Assembly (NCBI RefSeq): GCF_964656455.1
Contig: NC_135726.1
Span: 28,593,168-28,657,167, forward strand
Direction: 5' to 3'
DNA length: 64,000 nucleotides
Source of the DNA: Halichoerus grypus
Lineage: Eukaryota > Chordata > Mammalia > Carnivora > Phocidae
Position numbers and translations under genes: made by a program. Every line of letters starts with the position of its first letter. Position 1 is the first letter of the stretch. Shown piece after piece: positions 21,573 to 31,795 of the stretch. The notes beneath the pieces were generated by a model, which was not told the origin of the DNA, ran no database searches, and worked only from the letters and a program-made list of their open reading frames with translations.

Positions 21573-21756
21573 GGGGCGCCTGGGTGGCTCAGTTGGTTAA
21601 GCATCTCACTCTTGATTTCGGCTCAGGTCATGATCTCAGGGGCATGAGATGGAGCGCCCCTCCACCCTGCTGTGCATGGAGCCTGCTTAAGAGTCTCTCT
21701 CTCCCTCTGCCCCCCCACCCTTGTACACTCTCTCTCTCCTTCTCAAAAAAAAAAAA
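21573..21756 (+). mobile_element. SINEC with perfect 14-bp target-site duplication
   Basis: The element starts GGGGCGCCTGGGTGGCTCAG and ends in an A-run. AAGACTGGCTTCTT occurs identically at 21559-21572 and 21757-21770. The head is close to the consensus and the tail pure, so this is one of the younger insertions here, placed inside an old L1. Confidence 0.95.
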
Positions 21757-22339
21757 AAGACTGGCTTCTTTCACTCAGCATAATGCCTTTGAGATCCATT
21801 CAAGTGACAGCATGCATCAATAGTTCATTCCTTTATATTGTTGAGTAATATTTCATTGTATGGCTATACTGTAGAGTTTGTTGATCCTTTCATTGAATGA
21901 AATTTGGATTGTTTTCAGCTTCTGACTATAATGTATAGAATTTCTACAAGGGTTTGTGTGTGGCTTTTCATGGAAACATAAGTTTTCGTTTCCCTAAGAG
22001 AAATGCCCAAAACTGAGTTTGCTGGGTCATAGGATAAGTATATGTTTAAGTTGATGAGGAACTGCCAAACTGTTTTCCAGAGGGTCTGTAGCATTTTGCA
22101 TTCCCACCAGCAATAGAGAAGTGATTCAGTTATTCCACCCCCTTGTCAGCACTTGGTAGGGTCAATATTGTCTATCGCAGCCATTTCAAAGGAATGTAGA
22201 GGTATCCTATTGTGATTTTAACTTGCATTTCCCCTAATAGCTAGAAATGTTGAACATCTTTTCAAGGACTTATTTGCCATCTGTATATCTTCTTCGGTCT
22301 GTTCAAATCTTTTGGCCATTTTTTGGTTTCAGGTGCTTT

Positions 22340-22480
22340 TTCTTTTTTTTTTTTTTAATTTATCTTAAGTTTTTGTTTTAATTCCAGTTAGTTAACATAT
22401 GGTGTTGTATTAGTTTCAGATGTGCAATATAGTGATTCAACAGTTCCATACATCACTCTGTGCTCATCACAACAAGTAAT
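22340..22480 (-). mobile_element. Younger carnivore L1 3' end, antisense, severely 5'-truncated
   Basis: A T-run, then TTTAATTCCAGTTAGTTAAC, TATTAGTTTCAGATGTGCAA, CAGTTCCATACATCACTCTG and TGCTCATCACAACAAG reproduce the complement of the carnivore L1 3' UTR. Only about 140 bases are present, at the deletion point of the host L1. Confidence 0.78.
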
Positions 22481-24196
22481 TTGTCTTCTATATTTTTATT
22501 TTCATCAGCCCCGGAATAGGTTTAACAATTTTTCTCTATCTCTTCAAAGAAACTACTTTTGGTTTCATTGATTTTCTCTGTTGTTTTTCTGTTTTCTATA
22601 TCACTGAGCTCTGCTTTTCCCTTTTTTATTTTCTTTGATACATGCTTTGGTTTTATTTTGCTCTTCTTTTTCTAGTTTCTTAAAATAAATGCTTAGACTT
22701 TTGATTTAAGACCTTTTTCCCTTTCTTAATATAAGCATTTTTAGTGCTATGAATTTCCCTCTAAGCACTGCTTTGTCTGCATCCTATGCATTGTGTTATA
22801 CTGTGTTTTCATTTCTATTCAGTTCAACATATTTTCTAATTTCCCTTGAGACTCCCTATTTGAGCTATGGATTATTTAGGACTATGCTGTTTCATTTTCA
22901 AGTGTTTGGAGATTTTTCTGTTATCTTTCTGTTATTAATTTTTAGTTTAATCCCATTATGATCTGAAAACATATTTTGTATGATTTTGATTCTTTTAGAT
23001 TTGTTAAAATTCGCTCTATGAACTACCATATGGTTTATCTGGATGGATGTGCCATGTGCACTTGAGAAGAACATACCATTGATAGAGGAATAACATGTGT
23101 TACTCCATCAGACAATGTTATCATTTTTGCTTTGAAACATCAAACACATGTTAAAGATCATAAGAGGAGAAGACTGGTATATATTTCTTCTTGTTTTCCT
23201 TCGTCTGAAAATATGTTTTTTTTTTTTCATTTTCATTTCTGAGGGATATTTTTGCTGATTATATAATTCTGGATTGGTATTTTCCTTTTAGCACTTCAAA
23301 AATGCCATTCTACTTCTTTCTGGCCTCCTTGGTTTCTGCTGGAAAATTGACAGTCATTCTCATCATTGTCCCCTGTAGATAATGTATCATTTTAATCAGA
23401 CTCATTTAAAGATTTTTTTCTTTGATCTAGTTTTCAGCAGTTTGATTATGATTCCTTTAGGTTTACCTGTTTCAGGACCACTGAGCTTCTTGAATCTGTA
23501 GGTTTTTGTTCTCATCTTGCTCATTTCTCTGTCCTCTGCCATCTTATTTGACTACTGAGCTCATCTGAGTTTTCATCCATATTATCTTTTTCAATTCTAA
23601 AATTTTCCATTTTATTCTTTGTATTCTTTTTTGGGGGCTGGGGCAGGGCTGAGCTTTTTATTGTTTCATCTATTCCAAGAGTGTTCATAATTGCTTATTG
23701 GAGTTTTTTCACAATGGCTGCTCTGTCAGATAATTCCAGATAATTCCTTTGTTACCTCAGTGTTGGCATCTGTTGATTGTCTTTTCCCATAAAAGTTGAG
23801 ATTCTCCTAGTTCTTTACTTGCCAAGTAATTTTGAATGCTATTATTGACATTTTGGATTTTATATTATGAAACAGAGGGTTTATATAAATCCTATGGAGA
23901 AGGTTGACATTTTTGTTTTAGCAGACAATTGACTTGTCTTGCTAGGGCTGCAAGTTCCTGACCTGTCTTCTGTGGGATAGATTCTAAGGCCAGTTCTGGG
24001 TTTCTAAAGTCTTTGTAGCACTCTTTGACTTTGGTCTGCGTGCACACCACCCAGTGACCAGTTTGGCACTTGGGCAGTGGTCTGTGTGTCAGTTTAGTTT
24101 CAAAGTCTTTGATATGCTAATCTGGATCAGATCCACATGTGTGCACCCCAGAGGTGAACCTAGGCATTCACAAACAACTTTATAGAGTTGCTTTCC

Positions 24197-24400
24197 TTTT
24201 TTTTTTTTTTTAAGATTTTATTTATTTATTTGACAGACAGATAGAGCCAGAGAGCACAAGTGGAGGGAATGGCAGAGGGAGAGGGAGAAGTAGGCTCCCG
24301 GTCGAGCAGGGAGCCTGATGCGGGGCTCAATCCCAGGACCCTGGGATCACGACTTGATCCGAAGGCAGATGCTCAACCGACTGAGCCACTCAGGGGCCCC
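24197..24400 (-). mobile_element. SINEC, antisense
   Basis: The T-run and AAGATTTTATTTATTTATTT, then GAGCAGGGAGCCTGATGC and the head complement CTGAGCCACTCAGGGGCCCC, are clear. AGTTGCTTTCC at 24186-24196 and 24405-24415 is the target-site duplication. Confidence 0.92.
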
Positions 24401-24769
24401 ATGTAGTTGCTTTCCTAACCTCTACTCTCTTTATTATCTCCCTGGTACTTTTCAATACACTGAAGAACGCTTTCTCTGTTCTCTATCCTGGAAGCTGGAG
24501 CTTTAGTTATCCCAGTCTGCTATATATTTCCACGACTTTACCTATATCTAGAGCTGGGTGGGGAAAGGACCAGGGGAAAAATGATAAACTCACTCCCAGT
24601 TCAGTGATACTTCAAGTTCTGGTTTTCTTCATGAATTTGCCTGCTAGTCTTACCCTTTAGAGCCCTCACATATCGGCTCCTAGTATTGTGTCTACATTTT
24701 GTAGCTGTATTCGCTGAACGAGTGGAAGTATGCTCACTCCATCTTAGCTAGAACCAGACCCAATACATT

Positions 24770-25555
24770 TCATCTTTTATGAGTTAGCCTTGCAAGTCAC
24801 ATGACGTCACTTCTGCCAGCCTCGATTAGTCAAGACACCTGCCAAAGCCCATCCTGGTTCAAGGGGAGGGTGTGGCAAGGTTTTGAAAGTGCATGTGAGA
24901 CCAGAAAGATTGTGGTGGTCAGTTTCGGAAAACATAATTTGCCACACATGGTAATAAGAAAGAAAGAAATTAGGTCAAATCGGAAATAAGGAAAAACTCA
25001 GGATAAGACTGTTATACACAAAACATGTGCCCCAAGATCCTGCATCCCTTCCACTCTGCTACTCATGCTTCCAGAGCAGCCCAGCAACTAAGGTAAAGTG
25101 GGAAGATCAAAAACACAATTCTTTCCCATAGTGCTTCTCATAGGTACCCAGTAGCATACCCCTGGGGAGTCTGGGAGCACATCCTGAGTGGCTTTTCCCT
25201 TTCAAAATGACACAGTGGGAGGATGTGACGATGTAACTCCAAAAGGCAGACCCTTACAAGCCTCAGATGGACCTGCATATCCCTTCAGAGAACTTGTCCC
25301 CTGGTGTGAGGTATTGCTTTGATAAGTTTCACGGTGTCCATAAAGTAAAAGCGATCAGCTCTCTCCAGAGATGATTCGCTTTTCCCTGGTCTTGAAACTC
25401 ACAAAAAGCTTCTTCCGTGGACCTGCTCAAATGGACACTGTGACCAGAGAGATGATCAAGGACCTAAAAAACAAAAATGGAATCCCCGCAGGGTGCTGCT
25501 ACATGTCAGGGCTGCTTCTCACAGAGTGGCAGGACAGTGCGGCCAGGAGAAGACA
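24770..25555. other. No gene seen; possible LTR remnant in first 180 bases
   Basis: CAAGTCACATGACGTCACTTC and CATCCTGGTTCAAGGGGAGG resemble the end of an old LTR-type repeat, but I cannot name it. A perfect CRE octamer TGACGTCA lies at 24802-24809. The rest is single-copy-like. Confidence 0.4.
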
Positions 25556-25559
25556 GCCC

Positions 25560-25770
25560 GGGTCTCCGTCCCAGCTCAGCACCTCACTAGCTTTGTGACT
25601 TGAACAAGTGACTCAGTCTTCCAGATCTCAGTTTCAAATTCCAAGATAATGATAGTATCCACCCCACGCAGCTACTGGGAGGCTTAAGTCAGTGAGGTCA
25701 AGCCGGGCAGGCACAGTGCCTGGGACTCAGCAAGTCCTCCCTGAGCGTCAGTCATTACTAACATCGCCCA
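25560..25770 (+). repeat. MIR
   Basis: ACTAGCTTTGTGACTTGAAC, AAGTGACTCAGTCTTCC and CACAGTGCCTGGGACTCAGC follow MIR in sense. Confidence 0.8.
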
Positions 25771-25799
25771 AGCCAGCCTGTGGCCAGAACCTAACCTGA

Positions 25800-25895
25800 A
25801 GCCAGCTTAACCTGTCTGTGCCTCAGTTTCCCCATCTGTACAATGGAAATGAAAAGAGTATCCATCTCTTAGGGTCATTTAAAGGTTAAAATGAG
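25800..25895 (+). repeat. Second MIR, 3' half
   Basis: CTGTGCCTCAGTTTCCCCAT, CTGTACAATGGAAATG and TTAAAGGTTAAAATGAG are the MIR core and 3' part. They sit directly behind another MIR and directly before an L1 end. Confidence 0.75.
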
Positions 25896-26460
25896 GTGAG
25901 GGGGAAATGGGGAGACGTTTGTCAAAGGGTACAAACTTCTGTTATAAGATGAATAATTTCTGGGGATCTAATAATGCACAGCATGGTGACTATAGTTAAC
26001 AATACTATACTGTGTTCTTGAAACCTGCTAATAGAATAGATCTTAAGGGGCATCCTGGGTGGCTCAGTTGGTTAAGAGTCTGACTCTTGATTTCGGCTCA
26101 GGTCATGATCGGGCTCTGTGCTCAGTGGGGAGTCGGCTTAAGATTCTCTCCCCCCCACACTTCCCTTGGCCTATGCCCCTCCCCCCAGTTGTGCATGCTC
26201 TCTCTCTCAAATAAATAAATAAATCTTTAAAAAATGAATAGATCTTAAGTGTTCTCACCACACACACACAAATATTAACCATGTGAGGTGGTGCATGTGT
26301 TAATTAATGATTGTGATGATCACTTCACAATGTACACATGCATGAAATCATCACATTGTATACCTTTAAAAAAATCACACTGTACACTTAAATATATACA
26401 ATTTTTGTTCGTCGATCATAACTCACAAAGCTAGAAAAAATAACATTAAAAAAATTTAAA
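25895..26460 (+). mobile_element. L1 3' UTR (L1M-type), sense, split by a SINE
   Basis: GTACAAACTTCTGTTATAAG, GGGGATCTAATAATGCACAGC, TGGTGACTATAGTTAACAA and, after the SINE, GTTCTCACCACACACACAC and TGTACACTTAAATATATACA are in order for an L1 3' UTR. The two halves rejoin exactly at the SINE target-site duplication. Confidence 0.88.
26048..26235 (+). mobile_element. SINEC with perfect 14-bp target-site duplication
   Basis: The head GGGCATCCTGGGTGGCTCAG has lost part of the region between the GTCATGATC box and GGGCTC. The tail is (AAATA)n. GAATAGATCTTAAG is identical at 26034-26047 and 26236-26249. It splits an L1 3' UTR. Confidence 0.95.
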
Positions 26461-27620
26461 ATAGTCTGGGAAGAGGATTAAATGGGCTGATCAGGTAAAG
26501 TGCTTCATGCGAGATGTAGACAAAGCTAGTCTACATGAGCCTAAGCAAGTGTGATTGCAAATTTGTGAATTGCAGGATTGGGCTATGTGTATTTCAAGGT
26601 TAAAGAGCATTGTGCAAAAGGATGCAGGAAGTCACAGGTTAAACATGGTCAATTTTCCTGGAGTGTCAGTCTGACGATTTAAGAAGAAAAACCTAACCAA
26701 TAAAAGGGACTGGAACTATTTTCTAATGGCCTGTGTTGATACCTGAGGACTTCCAGAATTCCATTCTCTCTCCCAGAAGTGATGGCTGGGTTCCTGGGAA
26801 AAGAGAGCAGAAGCCCCTGTGTGACGTGGAGGCACCTGGCCACCAAGAGAGAGCGCAGGCGCTGTCTCAGCCCTGCCTGGCATCCTCCTCTGTCCCGGCT
26901 GCTTCAAGCACGGCCGTTTTCCACATTCCCCTTCATTAAACAAGAAACTCAGATGTTGGTAATTAGACAGCCGTCCCCAGCTGCCAAGTCACATTCGGTT
27001 CCAAAAAGCCCTGTATACTGCTACTTGTGTGTTTGTTAACAATGTCCCCACAACAGGTCTGCAATTACAGCCCATCTGTTGGCTTTCTCAGAGAGCAGTG
27101 CCAAGCGGGCTGGTGAACTTGGAGTCCTCATTGTTGTGAATTCCTGACCATGAAACCCTGCAGCAGAAGGCCACTTGTCCCTGACTGAGAGGGGCTGGGG
27201 GCGCTGGGGGCCCCAGACACAAGTCATGATGGGGGAACCTAGAATAAATGTGAAGGAAGGTGGCGGCGGGGGGGGGGTGGTAGGGTACATATGTGCATCA
27301 TGGGGTGTCCGTTCTGGCCTCCTCAACAAAGTAGACTGCCTCCTTCCTCCAGGGGACCCGTCCATCAGTCTGGCCACACCCTCTGGGTCTATCTGCGCTA
27401 TGGGCCCCAGGGGGCATTTCTCAGCGAGTACTGTGTGGTTGAGATCAGGTCTCATTGCTTTCCTTTGCGGGGGTCCCTAGTTCCACCCCCGGAGGAGATG
27501 CCCTAGAGCCAATGTCAGCTCCCTTCCTCCATACGCCCAGTCTTGTCGAGGAGTCAGTGATAAATAGGCCTTCCCTCTGGGAACTGACTGGCAGATATGG
27601 AAAAGGTGAGGACATAAGAT
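26461..27620. other. No gene seen
   Basis: This is mostly single-copy-like. There is a G-run near 27268-27280. Frames of 100-139 codons at 27036-27506 on opposite strands overlap each other and lie in GC-rich sequence, so I treat them as chance. Confidence 0.5.
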
Positions 27621-27638
27621 AAATTAAAATTAAAAAAA

Positions 27639-27830
27639 ATGGATGCCTGGGTGGCTCAGTTGGTTAAGCGACTGCCTTTGGCTCAGGTCATGATCCTGGA
27701 GTCCCGGGATCGAGTCCCGCATCGGGCTTCCTGCTCAGCAGGGAGTCTGCTTCTCCCACTCCCCCCTCTTGTGCTCTCTCTCACTCTCTCTCTCAAATAA
27801 ATAAATAAAATCTTTAAAAAAAAGAAAAAA
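27639..27830 (+). mobile_element. SINEC, arctoid-like subtype
   Basis: GGATGCCTGGGTGGCTCAGT, AGCGACTGCCTTTGGCTCAG, GGGATCGAGTCCCGCATCGG and CTCAGCAGGGAGTCTGCTTC distinguish this copy from the older GACTCTTGATTTCGG type. AAATTAAAATTAAAAA at 27621-27636 and 27831-27846 is the target-site duplication. Confidence 0.93.
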
Positions 27831-28001
27831 AAATTAAAATTAAAAATGTATTTTCCAAGAAGGGAGCTGTGCCTACATGTATCTGAAAAGACTTACTGGC
27901 CAGTGACTCAGGGTGAGGGTGCTTGCCAGGTACCACAGGGAATAGGGAAACCAGGCGGACGTGGCCTTCCATCCACCTCAGGAAGCTTTGACTGAGACAG
28001 T

Positions 28002-28060
28002 GGTTTTTAACCCCAACTGCACATGAGCATCTCTTGGAGAGCTTTTAAAAAATATTAATG
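28002..28060 (+). mobile_element. MER20 (hAT), left part
   Basis: AGTGGTTTTTAACCCCAACTG, CACATGAGCATCTCTTGGAG and AGCTTTTAAAAAATATT are the start of MER20. The element stops here and resumes at about 30520, so it was opened by later insertions. Confidence 0.75.
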
Positions 28061-28069
28061 CACTAAGGT

Positions 28070-28258
28070 GGGGCACCTGCGTGGCTCAGTGGGTTAAGAG
28101 TCTGCCTTTGGCTCAGGTCATGATCCCAGGGTCCTGGGATCGAGTCCTGCGTTGGGCTCCCTGCTCAGCGGGGATCCTGCCTCTCCCTCTGCCTCTGCTA
28201 CTCCCCCTGCTTGTGCTCTCTCTCTCTTTCAAATAAATAAATAAAATCTTTTAAAAAT
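28070..28258 (+). mobile_element. SINEC, arctoid-like subtype
   Basis: GGGGCACCTGCGTGGCTCAG, TCTGCCTTTGGCTCAGGTCA and an (AAATA)n tail are present. ATATTAATG precedes it (about 28053) and recurs after its tail (about 28260), giving a probable target-site duplication. It lies at the left edge of the L1 that splits MER20. Confidence 0.9.
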
Positions 28259-28400
28259 ATATATTAATGGATGCATAAAAAATATATATATTAATGCAAT
28301 TAAGAAAACAATTCCATTTATATTACTGCCTAAAAGGAACTAAATACTTAGAAATAAATCTAACCAAGCAAGTGAAGGACTTGTATGCTGAAAGCTACCC

Positions 28401-28422
28401 AAAAAAAAAAAAAAAAAAAAAA
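28401..28422. repeat. A22 run inside L1 ORF2 remnant
   Basis: The L1 coding sequence normally has only a short A-run after the 'aaagctac' motif. Here it is 22 long, an expansion after insertion or an assembly effect. Confidence 0.8.
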
Positions 28423-28561
28423 GCCAAAAGAAATTAAAGAAGATCTAAATAAATGGAAAGAGATCCCTTGTTCATGGATAGGAAAATGTAATTGTTATGA
28501 TGTCAGTACTACACAAAATTATCTACAAAAGCAACACAGTGCGATCAAAATCCCAACAAAC

Positions 28562-28586
28562 TTTTTTTTTTTTTTTTTTTTTTTTT
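28562..28586. repeat. T25 run inside L1 ORF2 remnant
   Basis: A short T-run in the L1 coding sequence, after 'cccaacaaac', has grown to about 25 T residues, only 140 bases from the A22 run. Confidence 0.8.
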
Positions 28587-28740
28587 GCGTGAATGGAAAA
28601 GCTGATCTTCCAATTCATATGGGATTGCAAGGGACCCTGAATAGCCAAGACAATCACAAAAAAGAAGAAGAAAGTTGGAGATCTCACACTGCCCAGCTTT
28701 AAAACTTGCTACAAAGCTATAGTTATAAAAGCAATAAAGT

Positions 28741-28829
28741 ACTGGCATCAGGACAAGCAAATAGATCAGTGGAATAGAGAATTCCACTGGCATCAGGACA
28801 AGCAAATAGATCAGTGGAATAGAGAATCC
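28741..28829. repeat. Tandem duplication of about 44 bp in L1
   Basis: A 45-base unit at 28741-28785 is followed by a 44-base copy at 28786-28829. Both start ACTGGCATCAGGACAAGC and differ by one base in the AATTCC/AATCC end. An intact L1 has the unit once, so this is a local duplication after insertion. Confidence 0.93.
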
Positions 28830-28852
28830 AGAAATAAACTTCACATTTATGG

Positions 28853-29199
28853 TGCTATGGACTGAACATTTGTGTTAAAATTCCCATGTTGAAGCTCTAA
28901 TTGCCCATGTGATGGTATTTGGAGGTAAGGCCTTTGGGAGGTGATTAGGTCATGAAGGTGGAGTCCTCATGATGCCATCAGCGCTTTTAGAAGAAGGGAC
29001 ATGAGAGAGGTGATGTCTTTCTTTGCCGTGGGAGGACACAGCAAGAAAATATCCATCTGCCAACAGGAAGAGAGCCCTCACCAAGAACCCAACCACACTG
29101 GCACTCTGATCTTGGACTTCTAGCCTCCAGAACTGTGAAAAATAAACATTAGTTGTTTCAGCCACCCAGTCTATGGGTATAGTAGCCTAAACTAAGACA
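28853..29199 (+). mobile_element. MLT1A-like MaLR solo LTR with 5-bp target-site duplication
   Basis: It starts TGCTATGGACTGAACATTTG and ends CTAAACTAAGACA. It contains GTGATGGTATTTGGAGGTAA, GGAAGAGAGCCCTCACCA and CCTCCAGAACTGTGAAAA. TATGG at 28848-28852 and 29200-29204 is the 5-bp duplication typical of ERVL-MaLR. Removing it restores L1 ORF2 continuity. This is an old LTR remnant with no retroviral coding region. Confidence 0.92.
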
Positions 29200-30519
29200 T
29201 ATGGTCAGTTGATTTTTGACTAGGGGGCCCAGACCATTCCATGAGGATAGGGCAGTCTTTTCAACCAATGGTGCTGGGAAAACTGGATATTCACAATGCA
29301 AAACAATCACGTTGGACCCTTACCCTAAACCATACACAAAAACAAACTCAACATAAATTGAAGATCTAAGCTGGATGGCTGAAACTATAAAACTCTTAGA
29401 GGAAAACATTGGGGAAAATCATCATGACATTGGATTTAGCAAGGATTTCAAAGATGTGACACCAAAGTACAGACAACAAAATACAAAATAGATAAATTGA
29501 ACTTCATCAAAATTAAGAACTTTTGTGCACCAAATGAGACCATCGAGAAAGCAAAAAGATAACCTACTGCATGGGAAAAAATTATAAATCATATACCCAA
29601 TAAAAGATGAATATCCAGAATATGTAAAGGAGTCCTACAACTCAACAACAAGATCACAAACAACTCAGTTAAAAAATAGGCAGAGGATTTGAATAGACAC
29701 TTCTCTGCAGAAGACATGCAGATGGCAAATAAGCACATAGAAGGAGGCTCAATATCATCAGTCACTAGGGAAATGCACATCAAAACCACGAACCTACTGG
29801 GATGGCTACAATTAAAAAAAATAACAAAATAACAAGTGTTAGTGAGGATATGGAGATATTAGAATTCTCATGAATTGCTGGTAGGAATATAACAATGGTA
29901 CAGCTGCTGTGGAAACCGCTTGATTGTTTCTCAAAAGGTTACATATGTAACTACCATATGAGCCAGGAATTGCCCTCCTAGGTGTACATCCAAAAGAAGG
30001 GGAAGCAGGAACTGGGGCAGAACTCACAGCAGCATCATTCACAACAGCCAAGAGGTGGAAACAATCCAAGTGTCCATCCACAAATGAATGGATCAATGAA
30101 ATATGGGATATACATACAATGGAATATTATTCGGCCGTAAAAAGGAATGAAAGTTTGATATAGTCTTCATCGTGGATAGACTTCAAAAACATTACGCTAA
30201 GTGAAATAAGCCAGTTATAGAAGGACAAAGATTGTCTGATTCCATTTATATGAGGACCCTAAAATACACAGATTCATAGAGACAGAGAATAGAACAGGGG
30301 TCACCAGGGGCTGGGGTGAGGGGCAGAAGGAGGGATTATTTAATGGGTATGGCTTTCATTGGAGATGATGAAAAGGTTTTTGGTATAGGTGGTGGTGAAG
30401 TTGCACAATGGTGTTCATGTGTTTAATGCCAATGAATTGTACACTTGCGAATGGTTGAAATGATCAATATTATGTTATGTATATTTTGCCATAATAGACA
30501 AAACGAATAAGAATTAATT

Positions 30520-30636
30520 CAAGGACCCTACCCCAGACCGATTAAGTCAAAATCCCTGGGGATACATCCTGGGTTTCTGGGTTTTTAAGAGCTCCCCTGG
30601 GCATTCTCAGGTCAAAGTTGAGAACCACCGGTCTAA
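30520..30636 (+). mobile_element. MER20 (hAT), right part
   Basis: CCTACCCCAGACCGATTAAG, AATCCCTGGGGATACATCC, GGGTTTTTAAGAGCTCCCC and AGTTGAGAACCACCGG complete the MER20 begun at 28002. The break matches an L1 insertion. Confidence 0.82.
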
Positions 30637-30689
30637 TAGAAGAGAGAAGACGAGATATCCTGGGGACATAATCGTTAATAATTGATTAA

Positions 30690-30910
30690 TTGCTATTCAT
30701 TAAGGACCTGGCACAGTGCTAAGCCCTGCAAGAGCATCGTCTCTCTCAAATTACCAAGTTAACCTATGTGTCTTATCTCCATTTTTCTGCCCTTCCGTTT
30801 CTTCAGGGGCTTGACCACTGTCACAAAGCCAGAAGAGACAAGAGCCAGAACTTGCACCCAAGACTCTCTGACACCAGAGCTAGGCCCTTAATTACTGCAG
30901 CACAGAGGAG
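30690..30910 (-). repeat. MIR, antisense
   Basis: ATTCATTAAGGACCTGGCAC, TATCTCCATTTTTCTGCCC, TGTCACAAAGCCAGAAG and CACCAGAGCTAGGCCCTTAA are the complement of MIR. Confidence 0.75.
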
Positions 30911-31009
30911 GACGCCAGCATGCTGGGGGTTTGGATGGGGAGATCAGAGGATGCTGCCATAAGGAGGCAGCATTTGAGGATCGTAGGGGCTTTTCTGCAG
31001 GGGTGAGGG

Positions 31010-31560
31010 TAGGCAGGGCAAAACTTCCAGCCGGAAGGAACAGCTCGGCCAAGATGGGGAAGGAGGGGAGGTATTCAGCCTCTTAGCAAAATGGCTCCCA
31101 GTGGAACCTGGATTTGAAGACTAGAGTGAACACTGAGATTCAGGATGGACTCCCGGGGCATGAAATGCCAGAGGGAAGGGCATGGATTTCATTCTATGGG
31201 TCAACACAGAGCCACCAAAGGGGTCTGAGCAGAGGAGACACACTCACCACTGTCTTGGGGAGAATTCATTAGGCAGAAGCACGTAAAGTGGAGGGGCCAG
31301 CAGGGTGCATGTAATTGAGGGACATGTAGTGCCCTCTGATATGTATCAGCCACTGTCCCAGGACCTGGGGATCCGATCTGAACCCGGCAGGCCCCTGGTC
31401 GGCTGGGTGGGCAGTGTGGACATGGGATGGAGGCTGGTCATCAAAGGAATGACAAGTAAAGACACAAAGGACACCAGGGTTTTAATGTGAGTTTGAGAGG
31501 AGCTGAGGATGCCCCTCAAGGAACCATTTCATGCACAAGAGCTGTGTTGGAGGCATGATC
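31010..31560 (-). repeat. L2, antisense, about 550 bases
   Basis: CAGGGCAAAACTTCCAGCCG, GCATGGATTTCATTCTATGG and CCACCAAAGGGGTCTGAGCA are the reverse of L2 sequence upstream of its terminus. It is diverged, without any coding capacity. Confidence 0.65.
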
Positions 31561-31619
31561 GATCAGCGCAAGGTTTAGACACCCTGCCCTTGAGCCGCTA
31601 AATGCCCTTCACTGTTAAG

Positions 31620-31795
31620 TAATGATTAATTTCTGTGATGCCACTTACCACCTATGGGCCTTGGATGTGACCCAGCTTCCCTCAGTGATCCTCAGTCTCC
31701 TGATTGGTAAAATAGAGGGATAATGATTGAACAGTCCTCATAGGGTGGTTAGGAATCCAGCGGCCCCGCCTGCTTACCACCCTACACAGGATCTG
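31620..31795 (+). repeat. MIR
   Basis: TGCCACTTACCACCTATGGG, CAGTCTCCTGATTGGTAAAA and AGAGGGATAATGATTGAACA resemble MIR in sense. Confidence 0.7.

Larger units (their letters stand above)
21275..24765 (-). mobile_element. Large old L1 (L1M-like), antisense, internally deleted and nested
   Basis: From left to right come the L1 3' UTR and ORF2 end (to about 22335, with AACTGCCAAACTGTTTTCCAG), then a jump to an earlier ORF2 region (from about 22530, CTTTTGGTTTCATTGATTTTC and TGTGCACTTGAGAAGAA). After that come the 5' region and UTR, ending CTCCATCTTAGCTAGAACC. Everything is on the minus strand, so one element with a missing central part is likely. It carries three younger insertions. No intact frame remains. 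Confidence 0.8.
28285..30510 (+). mobile_element. Old L1 (L1M-type) ORF2 part and 3' UTR, sense
   Basis: From CAATTCCATTTATATTACTG through GAAATAAATCTAACCAAGCA and AATGGTGCTGGGAAAACTGG, then CTCAACAACAAGATCACAAA, CATATGAGCCAGGAATTGCC and CATACAATGGAATATTATTC, this is the last third of L1 ORF2. It ends in a 3' UTR with TTGTACACTTGCGAATGG and TTATGTTATGTATATTTTG. Frameshifts, stops and expanded homopolymers show it is dead. An LTR interrupts it at 28853-29199. Confidence 0.93.

Noticed and set aside
28545..28844. Hydrophobic repeated frame (two copies of a PLIYLLVLMPV-like stretch)
   Set aside because: It is the complement of the tandem duplication in an L1 remnant, not a membrane protein.
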